A stretch of DNA of 64,000 bases from Archegozetes longisetosus (GCA_018873245.2 JAEMBT020000005.1:14646001-14710000), one strand, 5' to 3'; positions 13,901 through 25,265 are shown, numbered from the stretch's first letter. Notes: generated by a model not told the origin, from the letters alone. Numbers and translations are program-made.

Positions 13901-16900
13901 ATAATAACATTGAAGTTTTGCTTAATTGTATGTGCTTTACCCTAAAAGATACTGAAATGCTGTTGACTGATCATTAGGAAAAAGCGAATTTGCTCCAAAC
14001 AATGTTAATTAAAGAGATTTATGACAAAGAGTGTTTAATTAAAAATTGAGTTCAAATCGGTTTTTCAAGTAATAGGTTTTAACGAAAACCTTTGGTACAA
14101 GACTCAGGTTTGCAGTCACAATCAGTTCAATTTTCTATTTGAATAAGTACTTAAATGAAAAATAAGTCAACAGACAGATAAAAATATGGAATAACGAGTT
14201 TGTAAATAGAAGAGAGCACTAAATGTGAGACCTGGATAGAGGTTGTCCTGGAGCATCATATCAGTGATCATCCAAGCAGTGAAGAAGTCTCCCAACCAGG
14301 TGCCACACGCGGCTACTTTCATGAAGTTGGCATAACTCATACCCATATAAGTATTGATGACGTAGAGATGGGCGCGAGGATGAGTCGAGACCAACATAAA
14401 GTTATAGGCAATCGAGAAGAAGTAACACGAGATGAAAACTGACAGGAACATAATCATCCACGTGCCACATTCATCACGAAACATCTTCAAGCGTAATAAA
14501 CGTCGAAGTATTATATGATGTAATATGTATTTACCAAACACTAGACCCACAAAAATGGCAGTCACCCAAAGAGACACTTTGACCACAATCCACGGCCATT
14601 CAACCGGATATTTGGTCGCAACAAATGATATCACGTTTCCTATCACTGGTATCGAACATTCCATTATTGAATGCGAAAGCGGGTCTTCGGCGAAGATTAA
14701 GAAATTACAGAATACCACAAAATATGCAACAAATAGACGAGCGTACGGATGTTGAAAGTAATACCTATTGAATGAATCAATTATTTAATCTTATGGATCC
14801 GTCAGTGAACAAGGACAAAATTAGACAATTATTGTCACTCAATTAAAATGAGTTCCGCTAATTTATAATACTAAAAAATAGAAGATAAGCTTTTGTCATA
14901 AAGAGTAGAAAATACAGCCTTTTTGTTGAAGATCACATTGAACAACTTTTAATTAAGAGATTCAAGTGTGGGCTCCTCATTTGTGGTAATCATTCGTAAG
15001 AATTAGTTAACTCTAGAATCATTTCTATTATGACATCAACAATAATGGCTGTTAACAGAAATTATTTTTTAATCATTGTTCTCGAATCTCGAGTAGAGTT
15101 TAAAGTCTATTAAATTCTTAAAAGTTCATTTAAATGGGTAAATATGATTACTCTAAGCTTAAATTGACAGTAACACATTTCTCAAAAGTTCAGTCAAAAA
15201 TTCAATTATTATATGGTTTTGATTTAATTTGGTTGGGCCCAGACATCAAACGAGGACCTGATTTACTGCTAGTTTGAGCGCAACAGTGTAAGCAGACCAT
15301 TCATTTATGTTGTTTCATACTTTTCAAAGTAGTTCTCAATTCAGTAGTTTATTTAGGAACATAGTTTCAATGCCACAATTGTTTAGAATAAATGTTCAAA
15401 AAATCAGATAGTTCTCGATGGTATTTTTAATTATAAGTTTATTGAGATCTTAACCATTAAATTTACACTAGTTTATTTATTAACTATTGATTCGTTTTGA
15501 ATTAAGCTAAGCCAAGCCAATTGTTGCAAAAATAAGTATTTTGCAAGTCGTTTTAAGAAACTTGTTGTTTCGGTCAAAATAAGCAGACAAATTAGCGGCC
15601 AGTTCAAACCTTAATATAATTATGACTTCGTTTGCTATTGGCATCTAAATTGTATTGATTACAGCTAAAGCAACAGATAGTGAAGCTTTTCTAGAATCAA
15701 AATACGGAACATTTATTTTTAATTGTGCTTTCCGAGTTTTTAAAAATTAAAATTAAAGTAATAACGAGAGAATCACATATCAACTCATATCGTATTTTTG
15801 CCAATAGCGAAGGAGTTTGTTACGTCAATATGAAACAAAAGAGAAGGTTTAGTACTTTGAGTAATTGTCTGCATATCTCTACTTTCGTAGTCGAAACTTT
15901 AAGTTATAAAATTGTATTCGATCCAAACGGATAACTACAATTTTGAAAATCACTTAATGATATGCTGGTAAATACCTGAAATCCTTTTCCATGTGAACAG
16001 AGTAGAGGCTCAAATTATCGGTTGCAGTATTATTAAGATTTTGTTGATGGTATTGACTATTATGACCACAAAAACTATTCAAATTGCTTTCATTATAGTC
16101 GAGATCACAATCACTGCAATAATTACTCGAATAATTATTTTGATCACTTTTATCATCGTATTGAAAATCAGTGCCAATCAACAGTTTATCACATTTGGCA
16201 CAATATTTGGTACCAAAATGTTTGTCTTTACTCAAGTACTGATTGTTACTGCTTTGCCATAGTTGTAATTCATCCTTTTCTTGACTTGGAGTCAATATTT
16301 GTACAGATTTTGTCCGACAATCGCAGGAGCTCGTCGATAAGGGTTGTGATGAAGTGCTATCGACTGCAACTTTGATCTGTTGGCCTAACAATCAAATTAT
16401 ATAATAATTACTAATTATAATGTATTTATTTAGTTTTCATGCAATCGATATCTTATATAAACAAAAGCCGCACATGTGTCAAAATACACGCAAAATTCAA
16501 AGATAAGATTCAAATTGAAATTTGCACCAAAATTAATATTTGAAATCATTTAAATACTCATCTAAAATACTAATAGAAAATGAAAAATGTCTCAATTCGT
16601 TAACGAATGTCAAACAAATGAGATCAATTGAAACATTAAACTATATAAATAGACGTCAAGTAAGAATTAATACTAAATTATAAATAAATGAAATGATCGA
16701 ATACCAGTAGAACACGATCTTTTGTGTGAATTCAATTTCAATATTGAATTTGGTCTTGGATTTGGTTTTATTTCATTATTTATAGCCATAAGCGGTAACA
16801 AAACTTCATTGTTTTCATCTGTTCTCGCATCTGAATAATTATTATTAACTGTTTGGTTCAATAATCTATTATTAATGTCTTTCAATTCTTCGTCAGATGA

Positions 16901-16999
16901 TTGTAATGACAATGAAGTGAGAGTCGGAGATGTGATCACAGTGACCACCGATGACTCATCTTCTTCAGCAGAACCAGGAGATGATAACGATGTTGACAT
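7939..16999 (-). CDS. TMEM117: TMEM117-like multi-pass membrane protein with N-terminal extension
   Basis: Seven exons (16705-16999, 15976-16384, 14232-14764, 10265-10488, 10014-10140, 8227-8538, 7939-8141) give 700 aa with all phases consistent. From residue 230 (MEKDFRYYFQHP) the protein follows vertebrate TMEM117 closely: FCNFLIFAEDP, LRLKMFRDE, GTWLGDFFTAWMITDMMLQD, SRAFLAS, KWFNYG and DLNMWKNQI. About eight hydrophobic segments are visible. Vertebrate TMEM117 is about 514 aa and linked to ER-stress signalling; its molecular role is not settled. Unlike it, this protein has about 229 extra N-terminal residues. They are Ser/Asn-rich, with paired Cys (CDC, CAKC, CSDC) that may bind metal. 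Met230 could be an alternative start giving 471 aa. The C-terminal tail is short and basic. Intron 3 spans 3.7 kb (10489-14231). Confidence 0.9.
8951..9366. mobile_element. Possible decayed hAT-like fragment in TMEM117 intron
   Basis: CAGTGCCGTAGCTAG followed by GTGGGGCC at 9009-9045 resembles a hAT terminus, and a loosely inverted GCCCCGCTAGTTTCAGTA lies at 9350. I found no clear target duplication, so the boundaries are guesses. Confidence 0.2.
10489..14231. other. Large intron 3 of the TMEM117 gene
   Basis: AT-rich intronic sequence with no recognisable exon or element. The minus-strand open stretches at 10744-11230 are leucine/isoleucine/serine-rich and match nothing I recognise. Confidence 0.5.
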
Positions 17000-18180
17000 T
17001 ATTGCAGGTATTGATCAGGTCATTTTTTAAAAAATGAAAATGTTTGTGAATAAATAGATGAAAGTAGTTTCCTAAAGACATTCAACAAATTTTTGTCGTT
17101 TCGTTTCGAACATTTATGTTAATTCGTTCAAACATTTCTATTGAATTGCAATTTTATTGTTTTAATAGTCATAATAAATATGAGTCCAGTTTGAATTAAA
17201 AATGCATTTCGTCTTATTAATTAATAAAATGATATAATATTTGACATTCAATTATTGTTTGATTAGACGGTGTCATATTTGGGACACAACTCATTGAGTC
17301 AAAAACACTTATAGCTAACACATTCAGATATTGTCTAAATAAATAATGCTATCAGATACAGGTTACCCTAACTATAACTACACTCAAATTGGTTTTAGTT
17401 TATTCAAGCTTTTTCAATAAATCAACTTGTTATTAGTTAAATTTTGTTCATTAAGTCACGTGTCATTTAAATTAAATCAACTGTGAGAATCTCACTTTTG
17501 ATCAGAGATAAAACGAACTAATCAAAACTGTTGCAATTGAATTGGTTAGTCAGCAAAATCTAAATAGTCTTTACAAGTATATTTTTATTTAAGTTGATAG
17601 GACTCTACCTCAAATCTAAATTTTGATTAACAGACAATTAGAATTAGTTGCGTGACTAGCAATAAGTTTTTCAAACATTTTTCATTATTTTATTTTTAAA
17701 ATTTTCCATTATAAAATTCAATTCATATGGCAGCTAAGAGATTAACAGAGGGGAAAACAATCAACTAAGTTGTTAGTCGTAATTTATGACATCTGTTTCG
17801 CCCCGAGGATGAATCGATACATTTGAAAGTTTCAAGTTAGAGGATTATTAAATGTAATCGAACTAATGAATTATAACTAAATTGAGCGATCGATTTTTTA
17901 TCCATATAAAGTCATATAAATTATCTGATTCATTTTGACTATGCTTTACTTTGAAGTTTTGAGCAAATAACTTTCATAAATTGAGCTATCTCTTATTAAT
18001 GTTGAATTTTTCTTAAGATTCAAATATGAATCAGTAGAATGCTTCAATTGGCCGCATAGGAGTATGTAGGAGGACATACCCCGCCGTAAATATTCGTACT
18101 GATGACTATCTGAATGTAAAATTGTGGAGATATGAAACATTTTAGTCTGAATTAGTGATTGAAAAATTAAAAGTTATTTC
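17000..18180. other. Upstream region of TMEM117
   Basis: Very AT-rich sequence with no supported exon. It should include the promoter of the minus-strand TMEM117 gene, but I see no clear motif. Confidence 0.4.
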
Positions 18181-19290
18181 TGATACCGTTCCAGTACCAG
18201 TAAAACTTTGGTAATATCGTTCCGCGGTCGCATTTTAGATCTGCAGGCTGCAGAAAACCCCTGAATGAAAAATCTCTAGTTATAGATAATTCGTATATAG
18301 TTATCGCAGGTACAATTTGCGTATCTGCAACTGTAGACTTTGAGATTATTATCAAATAAAAAGTCTTTAGATGGACACTACTGCTATCGTTATCACCATC
18401 AATATCACTATCTTAGCTGAGGAAGCGGTTCCTTAAGCTTAATCAAATAATCCTGAAATTCTATAACAATACAAGCAAAGCCAATATACACATGATTTCA
18501 TTATCATCATCTTTGGTCATGGATCAGTTGGTGATGATAAAGAAACCATGTTTATATCGGTTTTGCTTGTGTTGTAGAGTTTCAGTATGGTTTGATTAAG
18601 CTTTAAGAACCGCTTCTTCAGCTAACGCTTTTTCTACAAGCATTATATCTTCAAAGTACATGTATATTTAATGTATAAACTACATAAAAGCAAATATATA
18701 ATTAATTATTTAAATCAATTTAAATTACCACTATTAATGAAAATAATATTTTAAAGTTTTATTGTAAATAGTTGTCACAATCAAACTCTGGGGTATATAA
18801 AACCTGTTTTGGGGTTATTTCATTAAACAGAGCATTTTATTCTAAGCAGCCTGCAGATCTAAAATGCGACCCGTTCCGCCACCCCCATAAGAGTGATAGT
18901 AAAACCCAATACCGTATTGAATATAAGTTTTGCATTAGGTTTGCTTATTTAAGTAGAATTAAATTACAAAACATTAAGAAATGATTCCTTTTATCGTATG
19001 TGCCTTTGAAACGTTTCATTTGTTTTGTATAAAACCAAATTAATTGATTTTAAATAATTTTTAAAATGGCTAATACTGTATAATCTATAATTCTATTATT
19101 AAAGTTTATTCTTTATTGGCATTGAAAAGTCTTTCATTAAAACCAATACCGTTAAGATATTAAAAATAAAATCCCAATATCATTCCATTACTGGTAAATT
19201 TTCTGATTTCAATGCCATTACCGTACAAATACCGGTAAATTATCAGAATCCCACTACCGTCCTGTGGTATTGGGATTATTTGTTCAACCA
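18181..19290. repeat. Composite inverted-repeat block with a 211-bp palindrome
   Basis: An exact 26-bp inverted repeat starting GGTCGCATTTTAGATCTGCA lies at 18226-18251 and 18846-18871. Nested inside is a near-perfect palindrome at 18414-18624 with arms of roughly 100 bp; the outermost 34 bp differ at only three positions. Both flanks carry scattered TACCGGTA-like sequence up to about 19285. The layout suggests one fold-back element inside another. No protein is encoded. Confidence 0.6.
18414..18624. repeat. Near-perfect 211-bp palindrome (fold-back)
   Basis: The left arm begins TAGCTGAGGAAGCGGTTCC and the right arm ends with its near complement. Complementarity continues through the CATG segment at about 18490/18548 to a turn near 18520. 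A transcript would form a long hairpin. It is probably a fold-back transposon. An RNA hairpin locus is possible but not shown. Confidence 0.55.
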
Positions 19291-20030
19291 TTAGTCTGAA
19301 TTGAGTTGATTTCGATATAAATTTGATTATTTATCATATTAACGGTCGATATTAGATGTTAGCAGAACAGTCCGGACAACTAGTTCTTTAAAACAAATCT
19401 ATACTTTTAAAATATGATTATGTGATTAGTGAATGTATTCGCCTTCTGTCTGGTTGACCAAAGCCCATTGCAGTGGGAGGTGTCTTATACCAGTGGTAGC
19501 TCTTTAGATATGTATTTCATGTGTAACTCGACCATACACCATCTAAGGTTGAGTCTGATTAGCAAATCTCTTTACTTGGCATCTTTATTCTTGCAATACC
19601 ATCAAAGTCGCAAGGGTTCAAATCAGGACTGTAAGGTGGGGTGATTAAGTTCCACCCAGCAATGTCGATTAAAGAATTCTTTGACTTTCTGGCGTTCATG
19701 TGGTCTAGCATTGTCGTGCAGTGTAAGTGGATTATGAAGCCAGTGGATCTTTACTTCTGGAAACATTACTTGTTCTAAAACATCAACATATACTTGAAAT
19801 TTAACATTTGTATTTTTCGGTAAAACTCGACAACCAGATGTTCGATTTTGGTGAAAAGTAACAATTATCACCACCTTCCAGTCATCTATCGTAGCTCTTG
19901 CTATGGTGGGCCTACCATATCAAACATGGCCGCTAGCATTATTTTAGTTTTCTAATATTTCAAGTTAGAGTTACATGCGGTTCTTGTCCAGGTAAGCTCC
20001 ATTGATGTGAACTAAATAGATACTTAGGGT

Positions 20031-20766
20031 TAGTACTCTGCACGAGTCGAGTCGATTTGAGCGATTTTTCAAATCGATTTAAACTTTCGTGTTCAAATCT
20101 CTAGAAGATTTTGCTCGAGCGCAGTCGAGTCGAGTCCGAATCGAGTCCAACTCGAGTCCGGGTATGACTCAAATAGGTTTAAGGGATTTGAACTCATTTT
20201 GAGCTGTAAAAATGTTCCATGATTTCAACATTCTGGAGCTTTCTAGAGCATTCTAGAAATCTGTAGAGGACTCTATAAAGCTATGGAATATTCTAGAGTT
20301 TGCTAGAACATTCTAGAAATCCATGGAATACTCTAGCATTTATTAGAACACTCTAGAAACTTATGGAACATTCTAGAACTCATTAAAGCATTCTACAAAC
20401 TCATGGGATACTCTAGAACTTATTAGAGCTAGTTTACTAGAAAGAAACTTATTCTAGAACTTATTAGAGCATTCTAGAAACTTGTGTAATATTTTGGAAC
20501 TTTTCAAAGCATTCTACAATCTTGTAACATATTCAGGAACTATCTAGGAAGCATGTATTTTAGTATAAAAGAGAGTCCACTCTACACATCCGTTCCATAT
20601 TTGAGCTGAAAAACTTATGTAATCCATTAATATTAGTTGATTCGAGTCTTCGGTTAGGCTCGACGCGAGTCCAAATCAAATCGATTCGCGGTTTAAACAG
20701 ACTCGACTCGATTTTTACGAGTCGAATTCGCATCTGCTCCGACTCGACTCGAACTGCGAAGCACTA
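20031..20766. mobile_element. hAT-like non-autonomous element inside the mariner copy
   Basis: Termini TAGTACTCTGCA and, inverted, TAGTGCTTCGCA are followed on both sides by GTCGAGTCGAG-type subterminal repeats. The flanks CTTAGGGT (20023-20030) and CTTAAAGT (20767-20774) match at 6 of 8 positions, fitting an aged 8-bp target duplication. The interior is a 40-bp tandem repeat array and has no transposase. Confidence 0.65.
20225..20545. repeat. 40-bp tandem repeat array rich in TTCTAGAA motifs
   Basis: About seven degenerate copies of a 40-bp unit. Each tends to contain one or two ATTCTAGAAC-type cores. TTCTAGAACATTCTAGAA (20301-20318 region) fits the heat-shock-element pattern TTCnnGAAnnTTCnnGAA exactly. 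Related TCTAGAACAT and CCAGAACATTC motifs occur at 23210-23280. Confidence 0.6.
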
Positions 20767-21860
20767 CTTAAAGTTATATGATCTGATCCAAGTTTCATTA
20801 ATTGCGATATTTTTTTCAGAAATTACCCTCATTGTTATATCTTTCAAGATGTTGTACACATATATCGATACGCTCCTGTTTCTGAACAGTTGTAAGTTCA
20901 TGAGGCACCCAGCTCGTAGCTATTTTTTAGCACCGACTTCTTTCAAATATCTTATTGTGCTCCAATAACTAAATCCTAAATTTTCTACCAATTCAAAAGT
21001 TCTCCAATTACAATCCTCAAGTAAAAGCTCTTCGAGTTTTTCTTTGTGATTTTCATCGGTTGCTTCACGAGGTTTTCCTTCATGAGGAGCATCTTCACTT
21101 ATTAAACTGGCTTATTTCTTAAACTCTCCTTAAATTTCGTAGACTCAGCTTCTACTTAAATGCTTGGTTTCGAGCGATTTCTTCAAGCATTTTATAAACT
21201 TCAGAGGCAGAAGTGTCCAGCAACACGCGAAACTTGATAAATGCTCTTGGATTGTAATACTGACACGAAGTGAGTCCGGTTTGGTCCACTTGTATAATTA
21301 ATGAATAAAAGAGCTCAAATTAAATACGATCACATCATCCAGCATATATTACTCTAATGCGTTGTGAAATATCATAAAAGTTTAAAATTCTTTATCAACC
21401 TTGAGATATGATTGTCCAGCCTATTCTGCTAACATCTAATAAAAACATATCTCTTAATACATTGAAATGGGAAAATACAGTCGAAATTTGGCTTCAAAAT
21501 CCTTCATAAAATTTAATCTGAATATAAGATTGATATAAAAAAATGATTAGCTATAGTATCAATTAAAGTATTAAAACTTATGGTTGTTATAATCATTAAT
21601 AAATACTTAATAACGTGTTTATTGAAGCAACCAGAATCAAAACCAGAAGTTTTGTTAGTGTGGAGCGACGTTTATAAACTGTTTGCTATACGCAATCCTA
21701 TATGCGAAGCACGTAATATAAATTGATGACGCATCTTAGTTAACCGTTTACAGACCTCATTAGAAGTCCACAATAGATACAAAAGATACCAAAGGTATCC
21801 TTTAACACAACAGTCAACATAAAAAATGTCAACTTTCTTTTGAGAGGTTAACAGGAATTA

Positions 21861-22190
21861 CATCTAAAATAGGATAATGCTTTATACAATATGTTTCTGG
21901 CTGCGTTCATGTCATGATTCCACACTTTTTGCAATTTGGGCAAACTTGAAAACGATGTGGAGATTGTGGTGTTTTACATACTTCATGACAGTTTGAACAC
22001 AATTTCGTCGTCCTGTACTCGAAATTGAAGGAGTGAAAAGACAATCGAATTATGTCGTACTCTGATCGACATTAATGTCAACATTTTGAAATAAATATTT
22101 GTGAATCCGAACCCTATATTCTTAATATCCACAACACTAATATTATCGCCTTGATTATTGTTATAACTTTGAATCGTTGGTCTCAAATTT
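21861..22190 (-). pseudogene. TnpB/Fanzor-like nuclease C-terminal relic
   Basis: On the minus strand EYRTTKLCSNCHEVCK (CSNC at 21988-21999) is followed by HRFQVCPNCKKC (CPNC at 21931-21942). After a one-base frame change comes HDMNAARNILYKA (21875-21915). This order matches the TnpB and Fanzor C-terminus: a four-Cys zinc ribbon inserted in the RuvC-like nuclease, then the last catalytic Asp in a (R)DxNAAxNI motif. A frameshift and flanking stops show it is broken. Sequence up to 22190 may be the eroded part just upstream. No more of the nuclease was recognised. Its host element may be one of the neighbouring DNA transposons. Confidence 0.55.
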
Positions 22191-22199
22191 AAAAAAAAA

Positions 22200-23300
22200 G
22201 TTTATTTTGTCAAACATCATTGAAACTTGAAAATCAAATAAATTCAATCACAATTAAGATCATATAGAAAATTATCGAATTTGATCTATTTACATAACAA
22301 GTATCTGCTAATTTAATATGACTACTCTTGTGAGCTTTAGGCAGTCTTTTGTGGGAAACATGTTTTGCACTCAAACCTCTTTTCGTCAAAATTTGATTTA
22401 TTTCGGGCTCAATATTGACTGATAAGAGGAATAGATTCTGGTTGGTTGGCCTTATTGGCTACCCCGAGATTCGACAATTTGATTAAATAAGTTAGATGAT
22501 TTGAAATTAGAGATCGACACCAGAAGATAAGTATCCATAGGAAGTCGAGGCCACAAACCATCTAAAAGTTTATTTAATCCCGAGTCATTTGAGATCGAAA
22601 AAAATTGCAAAAAGAAAATGTTAATTGCCTTTAGACTTGACCACTTTAAGCATTTTAAGGAAGAAATGACAGCTCACTTCAATCAATAGACTCGGTCTAA
22701 TTTTAATTGAATTTATTAGAAATACAGTTGTGCATTTCTTTCATCGTATTAAACTATTGTTTGTAATTTATAGATTAGTTCAAAGTTATACTGAAGCTTA
22801 ATTTATAATTGTTTAATTTCAGGATGAGATGGGTTAAATAAAATTTGTTTAGTCAGACACTGATTCCACTCGAATGGTTGTTTAATTTTCATGTCTCTCG
22901 CCATCGAGTCTAAGATACTGTTCGCCTATTTTTAGTAAAAAACCATATCTTTTAATAAAGTCTTATTTGAAGCATAAATGTGAAGTCCTTGAAATAAGAC
23001 GAGAATATTTGAAGTCTACTTTAAGAAATCAGATCAAAATAGAACTCGGGTGTACTTTATAATAACACCTTTTGAACATCAACACCAAACTTAACCCAGA
23101 ATGTACTCATCAAGTACTACAAGAAACATCTTAGAGAAATCTGCTGCAAATCAAAAATAGAAGGGGTATAGAGTAAAAGTTTCATAATTAAAAAAAATCG
23201 TGAAAACTCTAGAACATCCTAGAATTTTACATAGTGCTCAAGACCTTTCTCGAAATGTCCAGAACATTCTCAGGGATTCAATAGATTTATAGATAACCCT
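22200..23300. other. Repeat-rich intergenic stretch
   Basis: No supported gene. At 23205-23290 there are TCTAGAACAT / TCCAGAACATTC motifs like those in the tandem array at 20225-20545, so a related repeat may lie just left of the Merlin relic. Confidence 0.35.
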
Positions 23301-23404
23301 AAAAATTTCCAGAAATCCATCAAAGGGTATATAAACCAATTCGTGATGGAAACACATCAATTGTGAAAAATGGAGAAGTGAAACATCTTCAGACTAACCA
23401 ATAA

Positions 23405-24290
23405 GGTAATTAAGGATCAAGAAAGTTGCGTAAAGTGGTGTCAGGATTATGGACTGCGCCCCTCTTTAAAGATGTATCCTCAATGCAAGAACAAGCCAAT
23501 GTCTATTATGATCGTTTTGGCTTAGGACAATTTAGATGCCAGAAGCAGCACGAGAATAGAGGATCGATTAAACAATCGATGGCTGACAGGACCTGGTTCA
23601 AAGATCACAAGTTATCGATCCAGAAAAGTCTTCTAATGTATGTTTTCGCAAATAAGATGTCTTATGACGATGCAATCAGGGAATCATCTATTGGAGAGGA
23701 ATAACATCAAGTGCAACATTTGCCGATTTGTACTCGTACTGTAAAGAGGTGTGTCTGCTACCCCTAGACAGGAAATACAATTAAGAAGGTAAGATAGGTG
23801 GTCCTGGACATGTAGTAGAGATCGATGAGTCTAAGATTGGGAAGCGAAAGTTAAACAAGGGACGTAGAATAGAGGGCAGTTAGGTACTAGGAATGATAGA
23901 CTTAGAAGGTGGATTCAGACTAGAGATATGCCCCGACAACAACAGAAGCCAAGGGACCTTAACGTCTCTGATAGCAAAACATGTTGAAGATGGCAACACA
24001 ATCATGACTCATTGTTGTAAAGGTTATAGTGGCTTGGACCAAATCGGTTTCCAGCACCTGACTGTTAATCATACATACAACTTTGTTGATCCTGATACCT
24101 CAGCAAACACGCAAACAATTGAATCTAACTGGCGATCTTTAAAGAAGCGTTTTATTAGAGGGGGTACCATCGGAAAGCCTAGCAGATCACATGTGCGAAT
24201 ACTTATGGATGCGCGAAAAAAATGATATGGATCGATTCATAGCCTTAATTGCAGATATTAGAAATATGTACCAAAATTTAAATGTTCAAA
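23405..24290 (+). pseudogene. Merlin-type (IS1595-like) transposase pseudogene, copy 1
   Basis: Nearly the whole transposase can be followed with a few frameshifts and stops. The N-terminal metal-binding part is ESCVKWCQDYGL...YPQC, then FRCQKQ with HKLSIQKSLLMYVFANKMSY, then VVEIDESKIGKRKLNKGRR (first catalytic Asp). GNTIMTHCCKGYSGLDQIG is followed by HLTVNHTYNFVDP and NTQTIESNWRSLKKRF. The order and wording match the Merlin superfamily, eukaryotic relatives of bacterial IS1595/ISXO2. The position usually held by the second catalytic Asp (SDCWK) is His here (THCCK), so it would be inactive even without the frameshifts. Confidence 0.8.
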
Positions 24291-24419
24291 TATGATTGAG
24301 GGATGAATCCTAGATTAAGGGACCTTCGAGGTAAACGACTTCCCACCCCCAAGTGTGATACATCAATCAACTCAGGACGTCAACCTGAGTTGATCGATGT
24401 ACCACTCGGCCATAGGCAG

Positions 24420-25265
24420 ATTTTTGAGGTAGATGAGTCACAAATTTGTAATCGAAAATACTTTAGAGGCAGACTTTTAAAGACAGAATCTGAAAGAATT
24501 TGTATAGTTGGCGGGGTTTGCATGCGTACACGTCAGGCTTTTATGGTTAACCCTAGAACAGTATTTTATGGGTCAAAATGACCCAAAGGTCTATAAAAAC
24601 TGTTATAATTATTAAATGCAATTTCCAATGTTAATAAAACTGATATTATTTTTAAATGAGTATATTTAGATCGTATTAAACAATAAATTGATTATTAACA
24701 AATTTTATATTTAAATTGAATCATTTTAAAGTTAGTTCTATTTGAGTTTGGGCCGTAAATTTGTATGTGAAATAAGTTTAACTCAAACCTTAAACTGATA
24801 ACGTCAACGATGACGACACTAATAAATTACAAAACACGCTAACTGTTATGCATCCTAAACCTCACGATAACATACTTTTCCAAATCAATCGATGGGTCAA
24901 AAAGACCCTATTTTACTGAAATCATCAATGAAAATCGTTTTACTGTTTAAGGGTTAAAGTTCCTAATAGGAGAATTAATGTCATTGATTATTTATTACGC
25001 AACAGGCTAGAAAAGGTACAATTTTAGTAACAGATTGTGTTAGAATTTATGATAATATATCAAAACGATTAGACGTAGAACATTACTCTGTAAATCATAG
25101 TTTACACTTTGTCCTAGAAATAAAGATATTAATACTAGCATGATAGAATCACGATGGGCTGGGGTTAAGAAAAAATTCGAGTCATAAAAATACTAATTAT
25201 ATTGAATCTTTTATTGCGCAGTATTTATATGAATTTAAATTTTTAAACCCTCTAAAAGATAGATT
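24420..25265 (+). pseudogene. Merlin-type transposase pseudogene, copy 2, split by a MITE
   Basis: The first part (24420-24546) has FEVDESQICNRKYFRGR, the first catalytic Asp region. It is cut at a TTAA by the 403-bp element at 24551-24953. Past that element the frame resumes as VPNRRINVIDYLLRNRLEKG, then TILVTDCVRIYDN, which keeps the second Asp, and HYSVNHSLHFV. A frameshifted IESRWAGVKKKFE follows. It differs clearly from copy 1, so two Merlin lineages were present. Stops after 25110 inactivate it. Confidence 0.75.
24551..24953. mobile_element. piggyBac-like MITE at a TTAA site
   Basis: Starts CCCTAGAACAG and ends CTGTTTAAGGG. It is flanked by TTAA on both sides (24547-24550 and 24954-24957). 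The subterminal palindromes GGGTCAAAATGACCC (24570 region) and GGGTCAAAAAGACCC (24894 region) mirror each other. TTAA duplication plus CCCTAGAA-type ends is diagnostic of piggyBac. It encodes nothing visible. Confidence 0.8.

Larger units (their letters stand above)
19555..21260 (-). pseudogene. Mariner (DD34D) transposase pseudogene, split by a hAT-like element
   Basis: The N-terminal part (about 20860-21210) reads PREATDENHKEKLEELLLED and FSYWSTIRYLKEVGAKK before a stop. A later piece has NETW, where the first catalytic Asp is Asn. The C-terminal part (19560-19880) has LTLHDNARPH (second Asp) and, after a frameshift, DLNPCDFDGIARIK (third Asp). A 736-bp element at 20031-20766 interrupts the frame. 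On both sides of it the translation joins into mariner-like sequence (SYN, then PKYLFSSHQWSLPGQEP). Several frameshifts and stops make it inactive. The terminal repeats could not be placed with confidence. Confidence 0.85.

Noticed and set aside
18414-18624. microRNA precursor
   Set aside because: Arms of roughly 100 bp are far longer than animal pre-miRNAs, and it sits inside a repeat.
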